Shown one piece after another: positions 42,784-52,018 of a stretch of DNA of 64,000 nt (the stretch's first letter is position 1; each line of letters opens with the position of its first letter). The DNA is from JAFGBM01 sp964610155. GTDB taxonomy: Bacteria; Actinomycetota; Actinomycetes; Actinomycetales; Demequinaceae. Where the stretch lies: contig CAZSUY010000009.1 of the NCBI GenBank assembly GCA_964610155.1, positions 1 to 64,000 of the forward strand, given 5' to 3'. The position numbers and the translations under genes are program-made. The notes beneath the pieces were generated by a model. That model did no database searches and was not told the origin of the DNA. It saw only the letters and a list, made by a program, of their open reading frames with translations.

Positions 42784-44141
42784 CGAGCCTCCCCCACGAG
42801 TCGATCTGCCAGTCTCCACAGTCCCGAATCGTGGGAAGACTTGACGAGCACGGTATCACCGGGAAGGAGGGCGCCCTCAAGAAAAGCATCCGCCTCCTCG
42901 ATGGATGCAAGCAACACCGCGTCTCCGACGAATCCATCCCGCACGGCAGCATCGTACGCGGCCTTGGTCCCAGCCCCAACGACCACGAGGCCGTCGAGTC
43001 GGAGTCGGACCGCCAATGTGCCCAGTTCCTCGTGCGCCTCGATTGATGCGGGACCCATCTCAAGCATCTCCCCGATCACCGCGACGGCGCGCCCTGTCGC
43101 CATCTCCTTGAGGGCTAGGAACGCCGCCCGCATGCTTTCGGGGGACGCGTTATATGTGTCGTCGATGATCGTGACTCCATCCAGGCGCTCGATGATGTCC
43201 ATACGGTGCGGGCTCATGGCTGTAGCCTCGCTCAAGCGAACCGCCACGTCGTCGATCCCGATTCCCTGGCTTAGGGCGACGGCGGCGGCCGCTAGGGCAT
43301 TCGTAACGTTGTGCTTTCCGGCGAGTCTCAGGGCGACCTCGGCCCTCTCTCTCCCCGAGGCCAATACGAACCGCGCCCGGCCCGCCTCCATCCTCAAGCC
43401 CTCGGCCCTGACATCACCGTGATCGATCCCAAACATGATCGCTCCCGGCGCAAGGGCTGCCATCGCCGCGGCCCGCGGGTCATCCGCGTTGAGGATTACC
43501 GTCGCTCCCTCGGCCCGCCCCGTGACGATCTCCGCCTTCGCCCGAGCAACCTCCTCGATCGACGAATACCCCCCGAGGTGCGCGGTGCCGACCACAAGAG
43601 CGACGGCAATGTCGGGAGGCGCAATCCCGCATAGATAGGCAATGTGCCCGACCCCGCTGGCGCCCATCTCTAGAACGAGATTCTGTGTGCTCTCATCCGC
43701 CCTGAGCACCGTGAGGGGAAGGCCGATCTCATTGTTGTATGAGCCAACGGGGACGACCACCCCGGGAAGAAGCTGGGCGAGGAGATCCTTTGTCGTGGTT
43801 TTTCCGACGGAGCCCGTCACCCCAACAACGATGGGGCCACCGGTCTTCTTGAGGGCTTTGAGGTACTCCCGAGCCAAGAGGCCGAGGGCCATCGCGCCAT
43901 CACCGACCAGGATGTGTGGCTCACGAACGGGTTGGGTGACCAAGTGAAGGACGGCTCCGGCGGCCGTGGCGGCATGGACGAATTCGTGCCCGTCCACCCG
44001 TTCCCCCGGCAGGGCAACATACAGAGCCCCTTCGCCAACCTCCCTGGAATCCTTGACGACACTCGTCACGGTGATCGCCGGATCCGCCGAGAGTTTGCCC
44101 TCGACGGCTCCTGCGATCCACTCGGCAGATACTCCTCTCAT
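42780..44141 (-). CDS. murF: UDP-MurNAc-tripeptide--D-alanyl-D-alanine ligase
   Basis: This is a 453-aa Mur ligase that adds D-Ala-D-Ala to complete the precursor. The N-terminal domain (VVKDSREVGEGALYVALPGE) binds UDP-MurNAc-tripeptide. The P-loop is VTGSVGKTTTKDLLA, and the C-terminal domain has IIDDTYNASPESMRAA. The ATG overlaps the murE stop as ATGA. Confidence 0.97.
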   Translation of the reverse strand: MRGVSAEWIAGAVEGKLSADPAITVTSVVKDSREVGEGALYVALPGERVDGHEFVHAATAAGAVLHLVTQPVREPHILVGDGAMALGLLAREYLKALKKTGGPIVVGVTGSVGKTTTKDLLAQLLPGVVVPVGSYNNEIGLPLTVLRADESTQNLVLEMGASGVGHIAYLCGIAPPDIAVALVVGTAHLGGYSSIEEVARAKAEIVTGRAEGATVILNADDPRAAAMAALAPGAIMFGIDHGDVRAEGLRMEAGRARFVLASGRERAEVALRLAGKHNVTNALAAAAVALSQGIGIDDVAVRLSEATAMSPHRMDIIERLDGVTIIDDTYNASPESMRAAFLALKEMATGRAVAVIGEMLEMGPASIEAHEELGTLAVRLRLDGLVVVGAGTKAAYDAAVRDGFVGDAVLLASIEEADAFLEGALLPGDTVLVKSSHDSGLWRLADRLVGEAR

Positions 44142-45718
44142 GAACCGCTCCCCGGGTTATCTCTTCCCCCGCGATCCTGCCTTGCCCTGACGAGACGCTC
44201 GTGCGCGGCCTTGAGGGCGTCCCTGTCGTTGTAGCGATGGAATACGCCAGCAATCTCCTGCGTGGGCTCGTGCCCCTTTCCCGTGACGATGACGGTGTCG
44301 CCTGGGCCGGCGAGTTCCAGACCCCTTCCGACGGCGTCCCACCGGGGAGAGACCTCCTCGAATCCGTCGAGATTGGGCCTCACCTTTTCGATCCCCGCGC
44401 GAATGGCCGCGCGGATGGCGGCTGGATCCTCAGACCTCGGGTTCTCGTCCGTCAGGACGATCACGTCGGCCAGCCGGGCCGCAATCTCCCCCATAACCGG
44501 ACGCTTCCCCTGGTCACGGTCGCCGTCCGAACCAAAGACGAGGATGAGACGACCGGGGGTGATCGGACGCACTCCCTCAAGGGCTAGGACGAGGGCGTCC
44601 GGGGTGTGGGCGTAGTCGACAATGGCGAGGGGATCCTCGGGACCCCTCTCGACGACTCGCTCCATCCGGCCGGGGATCTCGTGAGCCATGGCGACCCCCG
44701 CGATCGCTTCCTCGATAGGGACCCCGGCCTCCGAGGCGGCAATGATGGCCATCGCGGCATTGGAGACGTTCACGAGCCCGGGGAGGGGACTGAAAGCCTC
44801 GAAGCGGGTCTTTCCCGGCCCGATGAGCTCAAAGGTCGATCCGACCCCGTCGAGGCCGATACTTGCTCCCTCCACCCTCCAGTCCGCGGGTCCCGTCTCC
44901 GCTCGGGTTGCGACGGTGACGACCGGGATCCTCACCTGCTTGGCCAGTCGAGCGCCGTATTCGTCATCGACACATACGACCCCTCGCCGTGACCGCCCCG
45001 GGTCGAAGAGCCGAGCCTTGTCGGCCAGGTATCCGTCCATCGTCTCGTGGAAGTCGAGATGGTCCCATTGGAGATTAGTGAAGACGGCTACGGCGAATTC
45101 TGATCCACTGATTCGATGGAGGGCGGCGGCGTGGGAGGAGACCTCCGTCGTCGCCGCCGAACATCCCACATCGAGCATGCGCGCAAACAAGGCTTGAAGC
45201 GCCGGGGCCTCGACCGTTGTCCTTGGGCTCTCGACAGCCTCGTCACCGATTCGATGCTCCACCGTCCCCAGTACCCCCGTCCGGGCGTGTGTACGACGGA
45301 GGGCGGCATCGATGAAGTAGGTGGTCGTGGTCTTCCCGTTCGTTCCCGTCACCCCAATTAGGGTCAATCGCCGGGACGGATCCCCATAGATCGCGGCCGC
45401 GGCCTGGCCAATGGCGATCCTTGGCTCGGGGCTGACGAGCAGGGGCACACCCAACCCGGCTGTCATGCCTACCCCGTCGGTGTCGGTCAGCACCGCGAGC
45501 GCTCCCGCCGCGACGGCCTCGGCCGCGAATAGTGCGCCGTGGACCTTGAGCCCCGGCAGGGCCCCGAATAGGTCACCCGGCCTGACGTCGCGGCTGTCGA
45601 CGGTGGCCCCGGTGATGACCGCATCGCCAGATCCTTTCAGGTCTGCACCCGTTCGCTCCGATACTTGAGCGAGACGGATCGCCTCTGGACGTGACGGCCG
45701 AAGTTCCATCTCCCCCAC
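44138..45718 (-). CDS. murE: UDP-MurNAc-L-Ala-D-Glu:meso-DAP (or diamino acid) ligase
   Basis: This is a 526-aa Mur ligase that adds the third residue of the stem peptide. The N-terminal substrate domain has VDSRDVRPGDLFGALPGLKV, the P-loop is GVTGTNGKTTTTYFID, and the central domain has NLQWDHLDFHETMDGYLADK. The specificity motif reads TDENPRSEDP. Its Arg matches the DNPR form of meso-diaminopimelate enzymes, so DAP is likely, though the Asp is replaced by Glu. I take the GTG at 45718. An ATG at 45709 is an alternative. Confidence 0.95.
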   Translation of the reverse strand: MGEMELRPSRPEAIRLAQVSERTGADLKGSGDAVITGATVDSRDVRPGDLFGALPGLKVHGALFAAEAVAAGALAVLTDTDGVGMTAGLGVPLLVSPEPRIAIGQAAAAIYGDPSRRLTLIGVTGTNGKTTTTYFIDAALRRTHARTGVLGTVEHRIGDEAVESPRTTVEAPALQALFARMLDVGCSAATTEVSSHAAALHRISGSEFAVAVFTNLQWDHLDFHETMDGYLADKARLFDPGRSRRGVVCVDDEYGARLAKQVRIPVVTVATRAETGPADWRVEGASIGLDGVGSTFELIGPGKTRFEAFSPLPGLVNVSNAAMAIIAASEAGVPIEEAIAGVAMAHEIPGRMERVVERGPEDPLAIVDYAHTPDALVLALEGVRPITPGRLILVFGSDGDRDQGKRPVMGEIAARLADVIVLTDENPRSEDPAAIRAAIRAGIEKVRPNLDGFEEVSPRWDAVGRGLELAGPGDTVIVTGKGHEPTQEIAGVFHRYNDRDALKAAHERLVRARQDRGGRDNPGSGS

Positions 45719-45720
45719 GA

Positions 45721-47571
45721 CTAACCCCAGGTCAAAGGGTAGTGCGTGACCGTCGAATCACTCGGGGGCACCCCGAGGGACCGTAGTGCGTCCGAGGTGA
45801 CGTCGGCGAATATCGGCCCGGCGGCGGAGCCACCGTAGATCTTCTTTGTCGGGTTATAGAGGATCACTGACACGACGATACGCGGATCATCGGCCGGTGC
45901 GATGCCAATGAAGGAGGCCACGATATCGGTCATCCCCCCGTTCTCGTCCGCCGCCTGCGCCGTCCCCGTCTTCCCGGCGATGCGATAGCCGGGCACCTTC
46001 GCCGCCTCTCCCGTCCCGTCGGAAACGACCGATTCCAGCATGAGCATCAATTCCTCGGCCGTCTCTTCGGAGACGACCCTCTGGGGCTCCGCCCGGGAGA
46101 CGGTTGTGACCGTGCCATCCTGGGACCTCAAACCCGAGACGACGGTTGGGGAGATCAGCATTCCGCCATTGGCGATCGTCGCGTACACCTGAGCCGTTTG
46201 CATCGCCGTCACGGAGACGCCCTGTCCGAACAACACGGTGTAGCGGGTGCGTCCATCCCAATTCTTCATGTCGTGGAGAATCCCCGCCGATTCCCCGGGA
46301 AGGCCTACCCCCGTTGATTCACCGAAACCGAAAGCCTCGAGGTAGGAGTAGCGCTGGTCAATGGTGAGGCGCTCCCCCACCTGAACAGTGCCGGTATTCG
46401 ACGATTTCGCGAGAATCCCGGTGAGGGTGAGGTTGAGTCTTGCGTGCTCGTGAGAATCGTGGAAGGTCTGCCCATTCGACGTCGTGTACTGGTCCGGCGC
46501 CACGAATCGGTCGGTGGGGGTCGCGAGTCCCTCCTCAAGCACCGCGGCCATGGTGATGACCTTTCCGGTCGAGCCTGGCTCGAACACGGCCGAGACCGCC
46601 CGAGACCCGCGGTCCTCGGCGCCCGATTGGCCGGGGTGATTCGGGTCGACGGTCTTCGAATCTGCGAGCACGTACACCTCGCCGGTCTTGACGTCCATGA
46701 TGATGACGGATCCCCATTCCGCACCGGTCTCCCTCACCCCCTGCTCGAGTCGCTCCTGGACCTGCCACTGCATATCGCGGTCGATGGTGGTGATGAGCGT
46801 CTGGCCCGGAATGGCCGGGCTCTCCTGCCGCACCCCCGTGGGAATGACGACGTTTCCCCCTCCCTTCTCGTATGTGAGCGAACCCGGCGTCCCGAGGAGC
46901 TGATCCTCATAGGCATGCTCAAGGCCTGCGATCCCCCAAATCCCGTTCCTGTCGGACATCCCTCCAACAAATCCGATGACGTTGCCGGCGACGTCCCCAT
47001 TGGGGTAGATACGTTGCGAAGTTGGCTCACCCTCAATCCCCACGATTCCCTCGGCCCGGATGAGGGTCCAGGTCTCGGGGGTGATGTCCTTCGCGATGTA
47101 GGTGAAACTCGAACCCCCCGTGAGCGAGGCCTCGAGCGAGGCCTCGTCCAACCCCAAGATGGGGGCGAGGATCGACGCGGCATCGGAGGGGCCTGCCACA
47201 ATTGCCTGGCCGCCCTGGGTGCGCTTCCAGTCGGCCACCTTCTGCTGGTTCACCCACACGTGATAACGATCGACCGAGGTTGCCAGGACGACCCCATCCC
47301 TGTCGACGATATCCGCCCTGGGAACGGAGATCTCCGAGGTCGTCAGGCGCTGGGCAAGAGCGTGCTCGGCTAGGTTGTCGGCATCGATCGCCTGGATCTC
47401 AATGAGTCGGAAGGCGAACAATGCGAGAACCATCATCGCGAAGACCGTCATCATGGCCTGGCGACCGCGGGGGTCGCCTATGCTCGGGGGTGGCGTGCCG
47501 GGCCGTCTCGGCTGTCGCGGCGCCGCCCCGACGGATCGCGTCCGGGTCGGGGAGGCGTTGGTGACCCTCAT
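45721..47571 (-). CDS. ftsI: Septal penicillin-binding protein, class B transpeptidase
   Basis: This is a 616-aa bitopic transpeptidase that cross-links septal peptidoglycan as FtsW's partner. A basic Pro-rich cytoplasmic tail precedes the TM helix (about 40-62). The dimerisation domain and then the transpeptidase domain follow, with the active-site GSTGK, the SSN triad member in KSSNTGTV and KTGTAQ. No PASTA domains are present. The ATG overlaps the ftsL stop as ATGA. Confidence 0.97.
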   Translation of the reverse strand: MRVTNASPTRTRSVGAAPRQPRRPGTPPPSIGDPRGRQAMMTVFAMMVLALFAFRLIEIQAIDADNLAEHALAQRLTTSEISVPRADIVDRDGVVLATSVDRYHVWVNQQKVADWKRTQGGQAIVAGPSDAASILAPILGLDEASLEASLTGGSSFTYIAKDITPETWTLIRAEGIVGIEGEPTSQRIYPNGDVAGNVIGFVGGMSDRNGIWGIAGLEHAYEDQLLGTPGSLTYEKGGGNVVIPTGVRQESPAIPGQTLITTIDRDMQWQVQERLEQGVRETGAEWGSVIIMDVKTGEVYVLADSKTVDPNHPGQSGAEDRGSRAVSAVFEPGSTGKVITMAAVLEEGLATPTDRFVAPDQYTTSNGQTFHDSHEHARLNLTLTGILAKSSNTGTVQVGERLTIDQRYSYLEAFGFGESTGVGLPGESAGILHDMKNWDGRTRYTVLFGQGVSVTAMQTAQVYATIANGGMLISPTVVSGLRSQDGTVTTVSRAEPQRVVSEETAEELMLMLESVVSDGTGEAAKVPGYRIAGKTGTAQAADENGGMTDIVASFIGIAPADDPRIVVSVILYNPTKKIYGGSAAGPIFADVTSDALRSLGVPPSDSTVTHYPLTWG

Positions 47572-47894
47572 CCCTGACCACCCGCGCGTCGAACCGTCCC
47601 GTCCTCAAGCGAGATGTATCCCACCTCGGTCGCCTGGACCATCCCAAGTTCGGCCGCCTGCTCGACGAGATTCTGGGGAGCCGAATGGGCTTCGAGTTCG
47701 AGGAGGAGGTCGGCCCTGCGCTCAAGGAGGTTCGCGGTCTCGATGAGCAGGTCCCTGCCTTGGTATGCCCCGGCCGCCATGGTTGTGTTGAGAAGAAGAA
47801 CGGAGACGAGGGTGCCGACGATGATGGTCACGCATAGGGTGACAAAGGGCACGATGGCGTTCGGCCTGGGTGAGGAGCTAGGCGCGATGCTCAT
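47568..47894 (-). CDS. ftsL: FtsL-like divisome protein
   Basis: This is a 108-aa bitopic protein. A short cytoplasmic tail precedes a TM helix (about 16-38, VTLCVTIIVGTLVSVLLL) and an extracytoplasmic coiled coil (LLIETANLLERRADLLLELE). A small beta-rich tail with EVGYISLEDGTVRR ends it. FtsL pairs with FtsQ and FtsB to activate FtsWI. Sequence is poorly conserved in this family, so the call rests on layout and position between rsmH and ftsI. Confidence 0.85.
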   Translation of the reverse strand: MSIAPSSSPRPNAIVPFVTLCVTIIVGTLVSVLLLNTTMAAGAYQGRDLLIETANLLERRADLLLELEAHSAPQNLVEQAAELGMVQATEVGYISLEDGTVRRAGGQG

Positions 47895-48865
47895 GCCGCG
47901 CTCCTCCCCCGCGGGGTCTTGCGGGTTCGCTCGGCCGCGCGCAAACGTGCGGATTTGCTCCTAGGATTCACCCTGATCTCGGCCTCGGGAGCCTTCTCGG
48001 CTCCCCGCGTGAGCAGCCGGAGGTACGGTTCGTCCTCCTCCCGAATGACGGGCATTCCGTGCGGTGCGCTCACCTTGGCCCCCTCCGCAAGCGTGTGCTT
48101 GACGAGGCGATCCTCGAGCGAGTGGTACGAGAGAACGGCGATCCGTGCACCAATATCCAAAGACTCGATGGCCCGAGGAAGGGCGCGGCCCAGAAGATCA
48201 ATCTCACCATTGACCGCGATCCGTAGTGCCTGAAACGTGCGCTTGGAGGGATTCCCCCCCTCCGTCCGTGCCACGGCTGGGATCGAGGCCCTCACGAGAT
48301 CCGCCAGGTCTCCGCTCCTCAGGATGGGAGCCGTGTCCCGCCGACGAATGATCGCTCGGGCAATCTTCTTGGAGTACCGCTCCTCGCCATACTCCTTGAG
48401 GATCCGAGAAATCTCTTCCTCCGGCTCGTCCCTGAGGATATCTGCGGCCGTGGTGATGTCCTCCTGATTCATCCGCATGTCGAGGGGGGCATCCTTGGCG
48501 TAGCTGAATCCCCTCTCAGCCTCGTCTATCTGAAGCGATGACACCCCGAGGTCGAAGAGGATCCCATCGGCCTTCGTCACCCCCGCACGCTCAAGCGCCC
48601 CCTCGATGTCATCGAATTCGGCCCAATGCGAGAGGAATCGTTCCCCATACTGGGTGAGGCGCTCACCGGCGACCGCCAGGGCGGCGGCGTCCCGATCGAT
48701 CCCAACGATCGTCACGTAGGGGCAGGCCTTGAGTAGGGCCTCGGTGTGGCCACCAAGCCCGACCGTGCCATCGATCGCCACGGCTCCCGGCCGGTCGAGG
48801 GCGGGAGCGAGCAACTCGATACACCGGTCGAGCATGACCGGAACGTGCCCTTGAACGGCGTCCAC
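47891..48865 (-). CDS. rsmH: 16S rRNA (cytosine-1402-N4) methyltransferase
   Basis: This is a 324-aa SAM-dependent enzyme. It begins HVPVMLDRCIELLAPALD, with AIDGTVGLGGHTEALL as the SAM-binding motif, VTKADGILFDLGVSSLQIDE, and late LSYHSLEDRLVKHTL. I place the start at the GTG at 48865, which has GGAGGAAGGAG upstream. The same frame stays open for another 600 bases into mraZ, but that extension is a shadow. The C-terminus is Arg/Lys-rich. The stop overlaps the ftsL ATG. Confidence 0.96.
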   Translation of the reverse strand: MDAVQGHVPVMLDRCIELLAPALDRPGAVAIDGTVGLGGHTEALLKACPYVTIVGIDRDAAALAVAGERLTQYGERFLSHWAEFDDIEGALERAGVTKADGILFDLGVSSLQIDEAERGFSYAKDAPLDMRMNQEDITTAADILRDEPEEEISRILKEYGEERYSKKIARAIIRRRDTAPILRSGDLADLVRASIPAVARTEGGNPSKRTFQALRIAVNGEIDLLGRALPRAIESLDIGARIAVLSYHSLEDRLVKHTLAEGAKVSAPHGMPVIREEDEPYLRLLTRGAEKAPEAEIRVNPRSKSARLRAAERTRKTPRGRSAA

Positions 48866-49004
48866 GCGCTCCTTCCTCCGACTCAGAGAAGTGAAGGTGG
48901 CTCCTTCGTGTCCCGTGGTCTCCCTCCGGCGGCTCTGAGACGGGGAAGTGTCCCAGAGAGCGCTCGGGAGGAGGCCGCACGACACGATGAAAGGCCTCTC
49001 TCCG

Positions 49005-49469
49005 CTATAGGCTGTCGACCACCTCCCTGGCCGTCTCGGCATAATCCTCTTCGTGACGCGTGAGGTATTCGGCCCACGCCGCGGCGTCCCAGATCTCGAC
49101 CCGTGAACCAAGCCCGACGACTGCCACGTCACGGTCGATACCCGCGTACGCCTGAAGCGCGGGGCTAATGGGGACCCGGCCCTGCTTGTCGGGTACTTCA
49201 TCGCTCGCGTAGGCGAGGAATCCGCGGAGATAGTCTCGTGCGCCCTTGTTCTCGAGGGGCGCACGGCGTAACCGGTCATGGATGGTGTGGAACTCATCGA
49301 TCGGGAAGACGAAGACACATCGGTCGAGTCCCCTGGTACACACGAGCCCCGTCGCGAGACGGGGGCGAAACTTGGCGGGAAGGATGAGCCGGCCCTTCTC
49401 GTCGAGTCGGGGCGTGAAGGTGCCCAGAAAGACCCCGGAGGGGCCCATACCGAGAACACCTTCCTCCAT
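49005..49469 (-). CDS. mraZ: Transcriptional regulator MraZ
   Basis: This is a protein of about 154 aa with two AbrB-like MraZ halves: FLGTFTPRLDEKGRLILPAK, then DKQGRVPISPALQAYAGI. MraZ forms rings, binds repeated short boxes and represses its own division-gene operon. The ATG at 49469 has a perfect AAGGAGG nine bases upstream. An ATG at 49448 is closer to the usual family start. Three AAGTGG boxes exactly ten bases apart lie 40-65 bases upstream. Confidence 0.95.
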   Translation of the reverse strand: MEEGVLGMGPSGVFLGTFTPRLDEKGRLILPAKFRPRLATGLVCTRGLDRCVFVFPIDEFHTIHDRLRRAPLENKGARDYLRGFLAYASDEVPDKQGRVPISPALQAYAGIDRDVAVVGLGSRVEIWDAAAWAEYLTRHEEDYAETAREVVDSL

Positions 49470-49508
49470 CTCAACTCGCCTCCTTGTGCCCAATCACTCC
49501 CGTTCGCT

Positions 49509-49534
49509 CCACTTTACTCCACTTCCCCCCACTT
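49509..49534 (-). promoter_or_regulatory. Probable MraZ operator: three AAGTGG boxes at 10-bp spacing
   Basis: On the minus strand AAGTGG occurs at 49534-49529, 49524-49519 and 49514-49509. The ten-base period is one helical turn, so all boxes face the same side. Two weaker GGGAG/TGGGC boxes continue toward the gene. The possible -10 TAAAGT overlaps the third box, which would fit repression. Confidence 0.75.
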
Positions 49535-49667
49535 CTGGCAAGGGGATACCCTCTTTTTTGCTCTGATGCCCCAAGACTCAGGTTCGGCACCGAAGGCCGT
49601 GCCCCCGAACGCGAGGAGTTCTCCGATCGCCTAGGCTCTGAGTTACCAGGCACGACGAGGAGTCCAT

Positions 49668-50699
49668 ATGAACCAGCCACTGCCCTCCGAGCCCGAGCTC
49701 GTCGAGATAGCCGACGTCATAACGAAGATCAGGGGGGCCATCTCTTCCGTCCTCTCCGGACTCGATCCCGCCATATATTCGACCCTCGCGGTCGTGCTGG
49801 CGGAGGGGCATATCCTCATTGAGGACGTCCCCGGAGTGGGAAAGACCACGCTCGCCAGGGCCCTCGCAAAATCCATCGATTGCACGGTTGGCCGGATCCA
49901 ATTCACCCCCGATCTTCTGCCTGCGGACGTCACGGGGGTCAGCATCTTTCGGGCAGGGGAAAAAGAGTTCGAGTTCCGTCCAGGCCCGGTCTTCGCGAAT
50001 GTTGTCATCGCCGACGAGATCAATCGAGCCTCCCCCAAGACCCAATCCGCGCTCCTTGAGGCCATGCAGGAGCGGTGCGTCACCGTCGATGGCACCACCC
50101 ATTCACTCCCGTCACCCTTCCTCGTAGTTGCCACCCAGAATCCCATTGAGATGGAAGGGACGTACCCCCTCCCCGAGGCCCAACGCGACCGATTCATGGC
50201 GCAGGTCAAGGTGGGCTACCCAGCCGCGCGGGACGAGATGGTCATGCTCGAAAGCCACGATGGCGATGACCCGCTCAAGAGACTCCACCCGGTCACCGAC
50301 GGCGCCACGCTCGCCCGAATGATCACCCTCACCCGGGGCGTATTCGGGGCACCGGCAATCAAGCAGTACATCGTTGATATCGTCACCTCAACACGCAACG
50401 AACCCGGCCTCAGGCTCGGTGCCTCTCCCCGGGCATCCCTCCAACTCCTCGCCGCCGCAAAAGCCAGGGCCGCGATGTCCGGTCGAAACCACGTCCTTCC
50501 CGACGACATCAAGGCCCTGGCGGTACCCGTGCTCGCCCACCGGATGCTCCTCAGCACCGAGGCTCGGCTCGCTGGCCGCACTGCCACCCAGATCATCACC
50601 GACACGCTCCAGCGGACCCCCATCCCCACCGAGGCGAGGGACATGGTGGCGCCGCCCCCACCAGCACCCCCCGCGCAGCGGGGCGCTACACGTCGATGA
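49668..50699 (+). CDS. MoxR-family AAA+ ATPase
   Basis: This is a 343-aa AAA+ protein. The Walker A is DVPGVGKTTLARALA, the Walker B is VVIADEINRASPKTQSALLE, sensor 1 is VVATQNPIEMEGTYPLPEA with the family-typical Q-N-P, and a C-terminal lid follows. MoxR ATPases act as chaperones for partner proteins, usually the DUF58 protein encoded next. GAGGAG precedes the ATG. It heads a three-gene operon divergent from mraZ. Confidence 0.95.
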   Translation: MNQPLPSEPELVEIADVITKIRGAISSVLSGLDPAIYSTLAVVLAEGHILIEDVPGVGKTTLARALAKSIDCTVGRIQFTPDLLPADVTGVSIFRAGEKEFEFRPGPVFANVVIADEINRASPKTQSALLEAMQERCVTVDGTTHSLPSPFLVVATQNPIEMEGTYPLPEAQRDRFMAQVKVGYPAARDEMVMLESHDGDDPLKRLHPVTDGATLARMITLTRGVFGAPAIKQYIVDIVTSTRNEPGLRLGASPRASLQLLAAAKARAAMSGRNHVLPDDIKALAVPVLAHRMLLSTEARLAGRTATQIITDTLQRTPIPTEARDMVAPPPPAPPAQRGATRR

Positions 50700-52018
50700 C
50701 TTCTCCCGCGGCGCGCGAATCGGCCTCCGCGACAGTCATCACTCCGCGGGGTATAGGGCTAGCCGCCGCCGGGCTTCTGGTCGGGGGTGGAGGCGTCGGG
50801 CTCGCCAGCCCGGTCCTGGTGTACATCGGGATCACCATGGTTTCAGCAGTCGCGGTTGGGCTGATCTGGTTGCTGCTAGGCATTCACACCTTTCTCCTCC
50901 GGTTCCCCTTTGCGAGTCGGGAAGTCAAGCCCCGGCCCCTCACGGTCGGGGTACCGGGGACTGTTGTCGTACGCATCGAATCCGCTCATTCGCATTTTCG
51001 GGAACAGGGAACCGGATACCACCCCGCGCGCCGATTCTCCCGGTCGATCGTCGAGAGCCTGGACCTCCGGGAACAGGCCGCCGGCGAACTCATCGGGGGT
51101 GCGAGTACCAAGGCCACGGTCTCCCGATCCGCGGAATCGCTCGTCCTCTCCTATCACCTCCTACCGGCGAGGCGGGGACGGTGGCCCCTTGGCCCAGCCC
51201 TCGTCCACTCGTCCGACCCGCTCGGCATGATCCAGGCCGACACGGCCGTCGGGGAAGCGGAGCTCATCCCCGTCTGGCCTGCCACCATCGATCTGTCTGC
51301 TACGGCGGGCGTCCTCATGGGCCATGCCGATCGAGTGGTCCTTGGAGCGCGCACCCCTTCACCTGACGACGCCGCTCTTCGCGACTATCAGGAGGGGGAT
51401 GACCTCCGGCGCGTGCACTGGAAGAGCACGGCCCGTCGGGGCACGATGGTGGTCCGCTCCGATGAACACGCTGGCCGAAGGCCTGCAATGGTCATCATGG
51501 ACCTTCCCCGCGACGTCGAAGCCATCGAGTGGACCATCTCGGTTGCGGCTTCCATCGCCCTATCCGTGCTCGAGAGCGGGCACCCCGTGCGGCTTCTCGG
51601 TGGCAGCCTCCGCCCCGAATCCGCGCACAAGGATCGCGGCCATTCGAGCGCCCTTGCTCGTGCCTCCATCCTCAACGACACCGTCGACCTCAGTATCCCG
51701 GCATCTGCGACGACGGGCGAAGGAGACCTCCTTCGTGCCTCGAGGGCCGCTGCCCTCGCCGCCCCGTCCGGAGAGGTGACTGTTGGGGTTTTCGAGCCAC
51801 TCAGCCAAGAGGCCCTCGACGCCTTGGTCCCCATAGGTGATTCGGGTCGAGCCTGGGCGATCGTTCGCTCCGGGGGCGACGCCGCCCGTAAACAGGGGGT
51901 TGAGGCCACGTCCAGGTCCCTCAGGCGTGCGGGCTGGCGCGTCACGACCGCCGGGAAGAATTCGGACCTGGAGCAGGTGTGGACATCCCTCCTGACCGCC
52001 GGGGGTGACATCGAGTGA
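50696..52018 (+). CDS. DUF58-domain protein
   Basis: This is a 440-aa protein. Two TM helices lie near the N-terminus (about 18-60). A beta-rich extracytoplasmic part leads to the DUF58/vWA-like domain, marked by YQEGDDLRRVHWKSTARRGT. The vWA-type metal site is not obvious by eye. Its partner MoxR ATPase is immediately upstream with an ATGA overlap. The function of such MoxR-DUF58 pairs in actinobacteria is unclear, but envelope quality control is often suggested. Confidence 0.9.
   Translation: MTSPAARESASATVITPRGIGLAAAGLLVGGGGVGLASPVLVYIGITMVSAVAVGLIWLLLGIHTFLLRFPFASREVKPRPLTVGVPGTVVVRIESAHSHFREQGTGYHPARRFSRSIVESLDLREQAAGELIGGASTKATVSRSAESLVLSYHLLPARRGRWPLGPALVHSSDPLGMIQADTAVGEAELIPVWPATIDLSATAGVLMGHADRVVLGARTPSPDDAALRDYQEGDDLRRVHWKSTARRGTMVVRSDEHAGRRPAMVIMDLPRDVEAIEWTISVAASIALSVLESGHPVRLLGGSLRPESAHKDRGHSSALARASILNDTVDLSIPASATTGEGDLLRASRAAALAAPSGEVTVGVFEPLSQEALDALVPIGDSGRAWAIVRSGGDAARKQGVEATSRSLRRAGWRVTTAGKNSDLEQVWTSLLTAGGDIE

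Noticed and set aside
48866..49474. N-terminal extension of the rsmH frame by about 200 codons
   Set aside because: The extension runs across mraZ in another frame and has no similarity. The rsmH start with a ribosome site is at 48865.
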